Program-made: the position numbers and the translations under genes
Shown: in pieces, positions 32,207 through 40,854 of the stretch
Layout: each line of letters starts with the position of its first letter
Numbering within the stretch: position 1 is the stretch's first letter
The notes under the pieces: generated by a model
The model's input: only the letters and a program-made list of their open reading frames with translations
Told to the model about the DNA's origin: nothing
Databases searched by the model: none
Assembly: GCF_008122205.1 (NCBI RefSeq)
Contig: NZ_PHNJ01000005.1
Span: 124,001-188,000, forward strand
Direction: 5' to 3'
From: Natronococcus pandeyae
GTDB taxonomy: Archaea > Halobacteriota > Halobacteria > Halobacteriales > Natrialbaceae
DNA: 64,000 bases

Positions 32207-34780
32207 TCAGCGGTCCTCGATCAGTGGCCGCGAGACGTTCGCGACGATCAGCAACACGGTTACGGCGAGACCCGCGGCCGTGACCAGCGGGTTCAGCAAC
32301 CCTAGCAGCGCGACCGGAATCGCGATGGCGTTATAGACGAGGGCCAGCCCGAGGTTCTGCGTGACGCGGCGGCCGGCGGCGGCCGACAGCGCGAACGCGC
32401 GTTCGACGGCGGCGAGATCGTCCTCGAGGATCGCGAGGTCGGCCGCGTCGGCGGCCAGTGCGGTCCCACTGCCGAGCGAGATGCCGAGGTCCGCCGCGGC
32501 GAGTGCTGGCGCGTCGTTCGTCCCGTCGCCGACCATCGCCACCTCCCGGTCGGCGGCCAGTCGGCGGATCGCCGCCGTCTTTCCCGCCGGCGGCACGTCC
32601 GCGAAGACGTGCGTGACGTCGGCGTGGCGCTCGAGGAACTCGCTCGCCGCCGCGTGGTCGCCGGTGAGGACGACGACGTCGATCCCGGCCTCGCACAGCC
32701 GCGTCACGCTGTCGGCCCACTCCGTTCGTGGCTCGTCGCCGACGACGATCACGCCCTCGGCGCTCCCGTCTCGGCCGACGACGACGGGGAGCCGGCCGCC
32801 GCTTCGAGCGTCCTCGATCCGTGACTCGAGCGACGGCTCGAGCCTCCACTCTTGCTCTCGAAAGAGATCGGGATGGCCGACGAGCACCCGCTGGCCGTCG
32901 ACGACGGCCTCCGCACCGGTCGCGTGGCTCTCGAACTCCCGGACCGTCGGGGAGTCGCCCTCGCCGGAGACGCCGTCGACGGAGCCGCCGTCCGATCGGA
33001 CTCGATCCTGGCTGTCGTCTCCGCGGTCGAACGCCTTCGCGATCGCCGTCGCCGCGGGGTGGGCCGCCCGTTCCTCCAGCGCGCTCGCGGCTCGAACCAG
33101 CTCCGCGGGGGCATCGGTCTCGAGGACGCGCATCTCGCCGGTCGTCAGCGTCCCGGTCTTGTCGAAGACGACGACGTCGACGCCGCGGAGTCGTTCGAAG
33201 ACGGTCTCGTCGAAGACGACGACGCCGCGGGCCATCGCGTCGCGGATGCTCGAGGCGACCGAGACCGGCGCCGCGAGCGCGAGCGCCCACGGACTCGCGA
33301 CGATCACGGTCAGGAGGACGGCCATCGCGGTGCTCGTCGCGTCCCGGCCGAACGCGAACTGGGCAGCGCCGACGGTGAGGGCGGCGACGACGACGAGCGG
33401 GACGAGCGCCGCAGCGAGCCGGTCCGCCCGGCGCTGGACGCCGTGAGTCGCGCTCTGTAGGTTCCAGACGGTCTCCGTGAGTCGCTCGATACTGCTTCTG
33501 GTCTCCGTCCCGGTTTCGACGACCGCGGCGCCGGCGGTGACGACCGAACCGCCGACGACGTCGTCTCCCGGCCGTTTCGAGACCGGGAGCGACTCACCGG
33601 TGACGACCGCTTCGTCGACCGTACACGCGCTCTCCGCGAGCACGCCGTCGACCGGAATCCGCTCGCCCTGGCGGACGAGAACGCGGTCGCCGGCCGTCAG
33701 CTCCTCGACCGGCACGTCGTTCGTCGCTCCGTCCGTTTCCAGCCGGCAGGCCTCGTCGACCTGCGACACGGTGAGTTCGGTGAGCCGATCCAGGGCGCGT
33801 CGCTTGATCGTCGCCTCGTAGAAGACCGCGCCCATCACGGTCGCCGCGACGACGATCGTCAGATCGTAGTAGATGTCACTTCGCTCGAGGAAGAACGCGA
33901 GCGTCCCGTAGGCGAAGGCGGCGACGATCGTGAGGGTCGCCAGCAGGTGCGTGTTCGCCCGGCGCAGTTTCAATCCGACGTATGCACCGCGCAGGAGCGG
34001 CATCCCGGTCAGGTAGAGGACGGCCCCCGCCAGGGTGAGCGACAGCGGCAGGAACAGTATCCCGTCGAACGTCGCGAACACCTCGCCGTAGCGCCGGAAG
34101 AACTCCCACTCGAGAAACGCGGAGAGGTAGACCGGGTAGAAGACCGTGATGTACGGCACCAGGAGGAAGGAGCCGAAGACGACGCCGACGATGTACCGAA
34201 GCTCGAGGACGTCGTCCGCCCGTCGCTTCCGGAGGCCGGTCATCTCGCGCGAGCGGTGCGTTTCACCCGTCGTCTCGTCGTCGGCCTCCTCGCGGCGGTA
34301 CGCGGTGTACCCGACCCCACTCAGGACGTCCCGGAGTTCGGCCGTCGAGGTGTGGTCCGGATCGTACTCGACCCGGACGGTTTCCGTGACGTAGCTCGCC
34401 GTGGCGTCGAGGACGCCGTCGTGTGCGTCGGCGACCTGTTCCAGATACGATTCGCACAGCGCGGAGTGCATCCCGTCGATACGGAAGAACGCGCTGGCTG
34501 GTTCGATCTCCTGCTCTTCGTTCGGCCGATCCTGGCCGATTTCACCGTCCCCCTGCCCCCGATCGGTTCCGGCCCGTCCGCCCGCCCTCGTCTTCCCGTC
34601 GCAACTCGCCGGATCGGCGTCAGCGCTCTCCTCGTCACCGTCGCCCGGTTCGCCGAGCGCGTCGTACACGTCGCGACAGCCCCCTGAACAGAACGCGTCT
34701 CCGAACGCAGTGACGGTGGTCTCGGAGAGTGGTGTTCCGCAGAGCCGACACCGGTCTCCCTCTGCGTGAGAATCACTCAC
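32207..34780 (-). CDS. P1B-type heavy-metal ATPase lacking the canonical CPC motif
   Basis: An 857-residue pump. Catalytic parts are intact: TGES (394-397), phosphorylation site DKTGTLT (Asp540), HP in ERAAHPAATAIA, and GDGTND. The N-terminus has four cysteines (11, 14, 31 and 35) in a treble-clef/TRASH-like metal domain, then an acidic linker, then an HMA-like domain that has only one cysteine (GMHSALCESYLE, Cys109) instead of GMxCxxC. The membrane motif that should read CPC is SPW (496-498, VASPWALALAAP). The transported ion is therefore uncertain. Helices from about 190 to 850 fit the P1B topology. Length is normal for the family. Confidence 0.88.
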   Translation of the reverse strand: MSDSHAEGDRCRLCGTPLSETTVTAFGDAFCSGGCRDVYDALGEPGDGDEESADADPASCDGKTRAGGRAGTDRGQGDGEIGQDRPNEEQEIEPASAFFRIDGMHSALCESYLEQVADAHDGVLDATASYVTETVRVEYDPDHTSTAELRDVLSGVGYTAYRREEADDETTGETHRSREMTGLRKRRADDVLELRYIVGVVFGSFLLVPYITVFYPVYLSAFLEWEFFRRYGEVFATFDGILFLPLSLTLAGAVLYLTGMPLLRGAYVGLKLRRANTHLLATLTIVAAFAYGTLAFFLERSDIYYDLTIVVAATVMGAVFYEATIKRRALDRLTELTVSQVDEACRLETDGATNDVPVEELTAGDRVLVRQGERIPVDGVLAESACTVDEAVVTGESLPVSKRPGDDVVGGSVVTAGAAVVETGTETRSSIERLTETVWNLQSATHGVQRRADRLAAALVPLVVVAALTVGAAQFAFGRDATSTAMAVLLTVIVASPWALALAAPVSVASSIRDAMARGVVVFDETVFERLRGVDVVVFDKTGTLTTGEMRVLETDAPAELVRAASALEERAAHPAATAIAKAFDRGDDSQDRVRSDGGSVDGVSGEGDSPTVREFESHATGAEAVVDGQRVLVGHPDLFREQEWRLEPSLESRIEDARSGGRLPVVVGRDGSAEGVIVVGDEPRTEWADSVTRLCEAGIDVVVLTGDHAAASEFLERHADVTHVFADVPPAGKTAAIRRLAADREVAMVGDGTNDAPALAAADLGISLGSGTALAADAADLAILEDDLAAVERAFALSAAAGRRVTQNLGLALVYNAIAIPVALLGLLNPLVTAAGLAVTVLLIVANVSRPLIEDR

Positions 34781-34871
34781 GTCTCGGTGCTACACGACCG
34801 AACACAATAACGGTCACCGTCGCGTCGAGATCGGACACTCTCGGCCGTCCGCGTCGCACCCGATTCCGCGC

Positions 34872-36359
34872 TCAGAGGTAGCCGAGATCCGCCAGTCGCT
34901 CCTTCGTTCCCTCGCGCATCGCGACCTCCTCGCCCTCGTCGGCCTCCGTGAGCGGATCGAAGTTCGACTCGAGTCGCTGGCGAAGAGTTCGAACCTGCTC
35001 CGGCTTCTCGGCCGCGACGTCGTTTCGCTCGGACGGATCGCGCTCGATGTCGTGCAGTCGCTCGAAGCCGTCGTCGCCGCGGACGTACTTGTAGTCGCTG
35101 GTGCGGACGGCCCGGAGGCGGCGGTCGAACGCACGCACCCGGTCGGGAATCTCGCCGAAGCGGGCCTCGAGTCGGTCGATCGAGGGCTGCGGTGCGACGT
35201 ACTCGGCGAAGACAGCGTCCCGTTCGTCATCGCCGCTGTCGGGATGGATCGATCGGCTGTGTCCCTGCTCGAGCAGTTCCGGATCGTCGATGCCGACCGT
35301 CTCGAGCATCGTCGCGGGCAGGTCGAGCAGTTGCACGAGGTCCTCACGACGCCCGCCGTCGGTAAATGGACCGCCGTGGGCCACCAGCGGGACGTTGATC
35401 AGCGTGTCGTAGAGGTTGTACTGGTGGCCGAAGAAGCCGTGTTCGCCGATATTTTCGCCGTGGTCGCCGCAGACGACCAGTAGCGTATCCTCCCACTCGC
35501 CGGTCGCTTCCAGCGCCTCCCGGAGCTGTGCGAGCTGGTCGTCGACGTACGCGAGTTCGGCCCGGTAGAGTCCCCGAAGGAGGCGGAACTCCCGTTCGGT
35601 GATGTCGTAGTCCTCGCAGTCGTAGGCTCGCGGGTCCTGTCTGACCGCGAGTGCGTCCTCGTAGCTCGCATCCTCGGGCAGGAAGCGTTCCGCGTACTCC
35701 CGTGGTGGATCGTACTGGACGTGGGGTTCGATGAAGTTACAGAACAAGAAGAAGGGCTGCTCGTCGCTTCGGCTCTCGAGCCAGTTGCGGATCCACGTGG
35801 TCGAGCGGTCGGCCCCGTTGTCGCCGGTCGGCTGGAACACCTCGCTGTAGAGGATGTTCGCGGCGTTGACGATCGGATTGCCGTCGAAAAGCCGGTTTCG
35901 GGTGGCCTGGAGTTTCTCGTTTAGATCCTCGCCCCGGACGACCGCGCCCATGTCGGCGTCGGACTGGATGTACTGCCATCCCTTCCGGAGGTCGTCGAAA
36001 CCGCGGTCGAAGCCGAACTCCTCGGTGATCCAGGTGTTGTTCGAGACGCCGACCGTCTCGTAGCCCGCGTCTGCGAAGGCCTCCGGGAGCGTTCGGAGCT
36101 CCTCGTCGAGATACGTGTGTCCACCGTGGGCGCCGTGTTCGGAGGGGTACAGCCCGGTAAACAACGAAGCGTGCGAGGGCAACGTCCACGGTGCGGTCGC
36201 AAACGCGTTCTCGAAGACCGTGCCCTCGTCCGCGAGCGTCGTTAACGCCGGCGCGGTTTCCTCGCTGACCGTTTTCGCTCGAGCCGTGTCGAAGACCACA
36301 AAGACGACGTTCCGCACAGAAGTATGTGACTCGTCATCACGACCGTTGGATTCGTCCAT
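34872..36359 (-). CDS. sulfatase-superfamily hydrolase with threonine in the nucleophile position
   Basis: A 495-residue alkaline-phosphatase-superfamily enzyme. VVFVVFDTARAK (Asp24) supplies the metal site and LLVVCGDHGENIGEHGFFGH the second metal loop. Where sulfatases have C-x-P-x-R, this protein has TLPSH (Thr59, Pro61, His63, in APWTLPSHASLFTG), so it lacks the cysteine that would become formylglycine and could instead be a phosphoester hydrolase or transferase. The start is ATG 36359 (MDESNGRDD); the frame runs on upstream but overlaps the divergent gene region. It is divergent from a true cysteine-type sulfatase. Confidence 0.84.
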   Translation of the reverse strand: MDESNGRDDESHTSVRNVVFVVFDTARAKTVSEETAPALTTLADEGTVFENAFATAPWTLPSHASLFTGLYPSEHGAHGGHTYLDEELRTLPEAFADAGYETVGVSNNTWITEEFGFDRGFDDLRKGWQYIQSDADMGAVVRGEDLNEKLQATRNRLFDGNPIVNAANILYSEVFQPTGDNGADRSTTWIRNWLESRSDEQPFFLFCNFIEPHVQYDPPREYAERFLPEDASYEDALAVRQDPRAYDCEDYDITEREFRLLRGLYRAELAYVDDQLAQLREALEATGEWEDTLLVVCGDHGENIGEHGFFGHQYNLYDTLINVPLVAHGGPFTDGGRREDLVQLLDLPATMLETVGIDDPELLEQGHSRSIHPDSGDDERDAVFAEYVAPQPSIDRLEARFGEIPDRVRAFDRRLRAVRTSDYKYVRGDDGFERLHDIERDPSERNDVAAEKPEQVRTLRQRLESNFDPLTEADEGEEVAMREGTKERLADLGYL

Positions 36360-36523
36360 GGTTGAATCACTTCCGCCTCTCGTAGATAAGGTCACAAGCC
36401 CGGAGAATGCAGGGTGATCACGGGATCTACGACTGTTCCGGATCGAAGAAACCCACCCTCGAGAGGACGTGCCTGTTGATTCCTGCCGAACGCTTACCCT
36501 CACCGTTCTCGTCGGTCGTGGTC

Positions 36524-37912
36524 ATGTCACCGCCAAACGTCGTCCTGATTCACTGCCACGATTTGGGGAAGTATCTGGGCTGTTACGGTGCGGCCGTCGA
36601 CACGCCCCGTCTCGACGAACTCGCCGGCAGCGGCGTTCGGTTCGACCGCCACTTCGTCACGGCACCCCAGTGCTCGCCGAGTCGCTCGAGTCTCGTGACC
36701 GGCCGGCACCCCCACCAGAACGGGATGCTCGGACTCGCTCACGCCGACTGGGAGATCGATCCCGAGGAACGGCTCCTCCCGACGAGCCTCTCCGAGGCTG
36801 GCTACGAAACGCACCTCTTCGGCCTCCAGCACGTCACGAACTATCCGGACCGGCTCGGCTACGATCGAATCCACGCCGAAAAGCCGCTGACGGCGGACGC
36901 GCCGCCGGCAGTCCACGAGACGGCCCGCGCTCGAGACGTAGCCGACAACGTCGCGGGGTTCCTCTCGGCGGACCACGACGATCCCTTCTTCGCCTCGGTC
37001 GGCTTCTTCGAACTCCACCGGGTCGAGGGCGAGAACGGCTTCGACTTCGACGGCGAGCGATACGACACACCCGTCCCCGATGAGGTCGAACCCCTCTCCT
37101 TCCTTCCCGACCGACCGGGTATCCGGTCCGACATCGCCGAGGTCCAGGGAATGCTCGGCGCGCTCGACGACGGCGTCGGGACGATTCTGGACGCCCTCGA
37201 GCGGACTGGCCTCACCGACGACACCCTCGTCGTCTTCACGACCGAACACGGGCTGGCGTTCCCGCGGGCGAAGGGCTGCTGTTTCGACCCCGGCATCGAG
37301 GCCGCCCTGCTGATGCGGTATCCGGGCGTGCTCGAGGAGGGGCGCGTCGTCGACGACCTGGTGAGCAACGTCGACGTCTTCCCGACGCTCCTCGACTTCG
37401 CGGACGCGCCGATCCCCGACGACATCGCCGGTCGGAGTTTCGAACCGCTGCTGACCGGCGGCGACGGCGCACACGAGACGGGCGACGGAGGCGACGGCGG
37501 CCGCGGCGAGTACACCCCCCGCGATCGCGTCTTCGCCGGCATGACCTGGCACGATCGGTACAATCCGATTCGAGCGATTCGGACCAAGCGCTGGAAGTAC
37601 GTCCGCAACTTCTGGCACCTCCCCGAGATCTACCTGACGCGGGATATCTACGAGAGCGCCGCCGGCCGCGAGGTTCGAGAGGTGTACTACTGCGAGCAGC
37701 GACCCTACGTCGAACTGTACGACCTCGAGAACGATCCGTTCGAGCGGACGAACCTCGCTGACGATCCCGAGCACGCCGACGTTTGCGACCGGCTTCGCGA
37801 GGAGTTACTCGAGTGGATGGAGACGACCGACGACCCGCTGCTCGAGGGGCCCGTTTTACCCGGCGACTGGGAGGAGGTCGACCTTCGGACGGACGCTGCG
37901 TCCGATCGGTGA
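36524..37912 (+). CDS. cysteine-type sulfatase (formylglycine-dependent)
   Basis: A 462-residue sulfatase. TAPQCSPSRSSLVTG (Cys50, Pro52, Arg54) is the canonical sulfatase signature for formylglycine maturation, and PPNVVLIHCHDLG (Asp13) starts the metal site; VVFTTEHGLAFPRAKG follows. The overall shape resembles heparan N-sulfatase/sulfamidase-like and choline-sulfatase-like proteins. A maturase would be needed for Cys oxidation; none is in the window. No signal peptide is visible. It is divergent from the Thr-type enzyme, across about 165 bases. The substrate is unknown. Confidence 0.88.
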   Translation: MSPPNVVLIHCHDLGKYLGCYGAAVDTPRLDELAGSGVRFDRHFVTAPQCSPSRSSLVTGRHPHQNGMLGLAHADWEIDPEERLLPTSLSEAGYETHLFGLQHVTNYPDRLGYDRIHAEKPLTADAPPAVHETARARDVADNVAGFLSADHDDPFFASVGFFELHRVEGENGFDFDGERYDTPVPDEVEPLSFLPDRPGIRSDIAEVQGMLGALDDGVGTILDALERTGLTDDTLVVFTTEHGLAFPRAKGCCFDPGIEAALLMRYPGVLEEGRVVDDLVSNVDVFPTLLDFADAPIPDDIAGRSFEPLLTGGDGAHETGDGGDGGRGEYTPRDRVFAGMTWHDRYNPIRAIRTKRWKYVRNFWHLPEIYLTRDIYESAAGREVREVYYCEQRPYVELYDLENDPFERTNLADDPEHADVCDRLREELLEWMETTDDPLLEGPVLPGDWEEVDLRTDAASDR

Positions 37913-38016
37913 TCGGCGTCCGTTCGTCGTTGCGTTCCGACAGTCACGAGTTCCGGAGAGATTTGTTGCGGTCGACGTATACCTACTCGCCAGGCCGTTA
38001 GGAGCGCCAGAGAGCG

Positions 38017-38139
38017 ATGATTGGGTTACCATCTGAGATGATAGTCGTGTTTGCGCTCACCCTTCTCGCCGGGATCGTCCCGGGGATTCATTATCTGCTG
38101 ACCGACGACGACACCGCTTCCGCCAAAGAGAGGCCCTGA
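38017..38139 (+). CDS. symporter small accessory protein (40 residues, one helix)
   Basis: ATG 38017 starts a 40-residue protein (MIGLPSEMIVVFALTLLAGI, then VPGIHYLLTDDD...). One transmembrane helix is followed by an acidic then basic tail. Its TGA (38137-38139) shares its final A with the ATG of the following sodium:solute symporter, a TGATG overlap, so translation is probably coupled. Short one-helix partners directly upstream of such symporters are a known pattern. A ttaggagcgccag just upstream could be a ribosome site. Confidence 0.72.
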   Translation: MIGLPSEMIVVFALTLLAGIVPGIHYLLTDDDTASAKERP

Positions 38140-39584
38140 TGGTCCTCTCGGACGCGAACCCGTTCTATCTGGGGACGTTCCTCGTCTACCTGCTGATCGT
38201 GCTCGCGATCGGCGCGTGGGCGTACCTGCGGACGGAGACGATCGACGACTTCTGGGTGTACGGAAAGGAACTGGGGCCGGGACTGGGAACGGCGACGTAC
38301 GTCGCCCAGTTCGTCAGCGCCGTGAGCGTGATCGGGTTCATCGGGGCGATCTACGGGGACGGCTACTCGGTGCTGACCGGGATCGTCTTCGGACTCGTCC
38401 TCGGGACGGCGGCGCTGTACTTCGTCGTCGGCCGGGTCCGCGAACTCGACCAGATCACGCTACCGGACATTATTGCTGACATCACGGGCGCGGAGTGGTC
38501 CCGGCCGATCACCGCGACCGTCCTCCTGGGGAACGCCTGGGCCTACCTCATCATGCAACTCGTCGGGGCGAGCCTTCTCGTGACGACGATCACGGGCGTC
38601 CCCTACCGGTACATGGTCTGGCTGATCGGCGGCGTCTTCATCCTCTATACGGTGCTCGGCGGGCTGGTCAGCGTCGCGTACACCGACCTGATCCAGGCCT
38701 CGATCATGGTCACCACCGTCGCCGTAGTTTTCGCGTACTTCCTCGTCGATCTCGGCGGTCTCGGCGCGATCAACACCCAGTTCGCCGCGGTCGACTCGAC
38801 GAACGTCGCCCCGCTCGGCGACGGAACCTACACCCTCTTCGGGCTGGGTGCCTCGCTCATCGCCTTCTTCGGGACGACCTTCACGTCGCAAAATCAGATC
38901 ATCCTCATCAACGCGACCCGGAACGTTCGCACGGCGAAAGCGATGCTCGCGGCGTCGTCGTTCGTACTCGCGATCTTCTACGTACTGCTCGTCCTCGTCG
39001 GCGCGGGAACGACCGTCGCGCTCGTCGACGCCGGCCTCGCCGTCGACAACCCGGACCTCGCGTTCCCGGTGCTCATCACCGAGTACCTCCCGACGACGAT
39101 CGGGACGATCATCGTGCTGGCCGTGCTCAGCGCGATCCTCTCGACGACCGACACCTACCTCCACTCGACCGGCGTGACGACGGCTCGAGACATCTACGAC
39201 TACTTCGATCCCGACGCGTCGGACGAGCGACTCATGCGAGTCTCCCGGCTCGCGACGATCGTCTTCGGCATCACCGCAACTGCGATCGCCGTGGACCCGC
39301 CAGGGACGCTCATCGCGATCTACGAGTTTCGCGCGATCCTGCTCACCAGCGCGTTCCTCGTCCCGATCTACGGCGCGCTGTACCTCCGGGGCGTTCCGGG
39401 AACGGCGGTGCTCGCCGCGATGCTCGTCGGAACTGCCATCGGCGTCGGCTGGGAGGCACTCGGCAATCCGCTCGGCGTTCCGGCGACGATCCTCGCGGTC
39501 GTGACGGGTGCCGCGCTGCTGGGCGCCGGCGTTGCCGTCCGCCGCCGGCGACCCGACGTCGCCGATCGATCCGGCGCGCCGTAG
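38139..39584 (+). CDS. sodium:solute symporter (SSS family)
   Basis: A 481-residue membrane carrier of the SSS/LeuT-like fold with about 13 helices. YVAQFVSAVSVIGFIGAIYGDG, FTSQNQIILINATRNVRTAKAM and AVLSAILSTTDTYLHSTGVTTARDIYDYF are characteristic; the last is the classic SSS helix-8/9 region that binds sodium. It would import an organic solute with sodium. The preceding 40-residue protein and the following creatininase-family gene point to a nitrogenous or polar substrate, but this is inference. The start overlaps the accessory gene by one base. Confidence 0.92.
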   Translation: MVLSDANPFYLGTFLVYLLIVLAIGAWAYLRTETIDDFWVYGKELGPGLGTATYVAQFVSAVSVIGFIGAIYGDGYSVLTGIVFGLVLGTAALYFVVGRVRELDQITLPDIIADITGAEWSRPITATVLLGNAWAYLIMQLVGASLLVTTITGVPYRYMVWLIGGVFILYTVLGGLVSVAYTDLIQASIMVTTVAVVFAYFLVDLGGLGAINTQFAAVDSTNVAPLGDGTYTLFGLGASLIAFFGTTFTSQNQIILINATRNVRTAKAMLAASSFVLAIFYVLLVLVGAGTTVALVDAGLAVDNPDLAFPVLITEYLPTTIGTIIVLAVLSAILSTTDTYLHSTGVTTARDIYDYFDPDASDERLMRVSRLATIVFGITATAIAVDPPGTLIAIYEFRAILLTSAFLVPIYGALYLRGVPGTAVLAAMLVGTAIGVGWEALGNPLGVPATILAVVTGAALLGAGVAVRRRRPDVADRSGAP

Positions 39585-39631
39585 CCCTCGCCGTTCGAAC
39601 GGGTTTAGTCTCCGCACAGCGAACGACACGT

Positions 39632-40447
39632 ATGACCGACGAAGCCGAGGATCCGACGGCCGCGACCGACGACCCGTACCGCGTCGCCGAGATGACCTGG
39701 CAGGAGATCGAGGCGGCCCTCGAGCGAACCTCGACGCTGCTCGTTCCGGTCGGCAACACCGAACAGCACGGCCACCACCTCCCGCTCGGGGTCGACGTCT
39801 ACATGCCCGAGGCGCTCGGCGAGCGCGTCGCCGAGCGCAGCCCAGCGCTGCTCGCGCCGCCGATCTGGTACGGCGTCAGTCCCCACCACACGTTCAAGCC
39901 GGGAACGTTCACGCTCTCCTCGGAGACGTTCCAGCGCTACGTCACGGATATCTGTGCCTCCGCCGGCCGGTGGGGGATCGAGAACGTCGTTCTGCTCAAC
40001 GGCCACTACCTCGCACAGGATCCCGAACTCGAGGTCGTCGTCCGAGAACTGCGGACCGAACACGGTCTCGAGGCCTTTCACGCCCCGCTCGTGAACCTCT
40101 TCGCGGAGGTCGCAGAAGAGATCCGAACCGGCGAGGTCTCCTTTCACGCCTCGGAGTTCGAGACCAGCATCATGCTCGAACTCCTGCCGGAGCTGGTCGA
40201 CATGGACCGGGCCGAACGGGTCGATCCCCCCGAGGAGTCGCTGCCGCTCACCGACTACGACGCGCTCGGCGACAACAAGGTCGGCTGGGCGCTCACCGCG
40301 GAGGATATGGACGAACTGACTCACACCGGCAACATCGGCGATCCGACGGTCGCGACCGCGGAGAAAGGCGAGGTGCTCGTCGACGTCGCCGTCTCGGAGC
40401 TGTGTCGGCTCGTCGACGCGCTCGAGGGCGCAGATCGGGCTGATTAG
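39632..40447 (+). CDS. creatininase-family amidohydrolase
   Basis: A 271-residue metal-dependent amidohydrolase. PVGNTEQHGHHLPLGVDVYM carries Glu44, His46 and Asp55 as metal ligands, and GIENVVLLNGH, SFHASEFETSIML (with Glu) complete the family pattern. Creatininase relatives open cyclic amides or act on formylated or other precursors (for example MftE and FAPy deformylase), so the substrate is unknown. It is 47 bases after the symporter and likely cotranscribed, which suggests that it acts on the imported solute. Its end overlaps the convergent thioredoxin-fold gene by four bases. Confidence 0.87.
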   Translation: MTDEAEDPTAATDDPYRVAEMTWQEIEAALERTSTLLVPVGNTEQHGHHLPLGVDVYMPEALGERVAERSPALLAPPIWYGVSPHHTFKPGTFTLSSETFQRYVTDICASAGRWGIENVVLLNGHYLAQDPELEVVVRELRTEHGLEAFHAPLVNLFAEVAEEIRTGEVSFHASEFETSIMLELLPELVDMDRAERVDPPEESLPLTDYDALGDNKVGWALTAEDMDELTHTGNIGDPTVATAEKGEVLVDVAVSELCRLVDALEGADRAD

Positions 40448-40707
40448 CCGTAGTTCGCCTCGAGATAGTCGACGATATCCTCGCTCTCGTACAGCTGTTC
40501 CTCCCGCTCCGTGTCGACGAGGAAGGGGATCGAGTCCTCCCCGCCGAGCTCGGTTAGCGCGCGGTGGCTCTGCTCGTTGAGCACGTCGCCGCCCTCGTCG
40601 CCGGGCAGCCGCGGGTTGTGGACGACGTAGGAGCAGCCGAGTTCGGTGAGCGTTTCGCGGACCTCGGTACTGTGCGGACAGCTCTCGGCCTGGTACAGTT
40701 CGAGCAT
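40444..40707 (-). CDS. glutaredoxin/GST N-terminal-domain protein
   Basis: An 87-residue thioredoxin-fold protein. MLELYQAESCPHS has a single active Cys10 in a Cys-Pro-His-Ser box, the pattern of monothiol glutaredoxins or GST N-terminal domains, and GEDSIPFLVDTE (cis-Pro near 65) and YESEDIVDYLEANYG match the glutathione-site end. A redox or thiol-transfer role is expected; haloarchaea use gamma-glutamylcysteine, so the thiol partner may differ from glutathione. The frame continues upstream for over 1 kb, but that is an antisense shadow of truA. Confidence 0.83.
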   Translation of the reverse strand: MLELYQAESCPHSTEVRETLTELGCSYVVHNPRLPGDEGGDVLNEQSHRALTELGGEDSIPFLVDTEREEQLYESEDIVDYLEANYG

Positions 40708-40854
40708 CTCACGACCGAGTTCGAAACCGCTGGTGGTAAGGGTTGAGCCGGAGTATGGAGGCCGAAACGGCGTTTCGCCGCGGATCGATGGCGACGCCCG
40801 GCCGTTCGCGTCGGTCGACGGCTCTAACACGGTGGCCCCGCTCGATTCAGGTAG

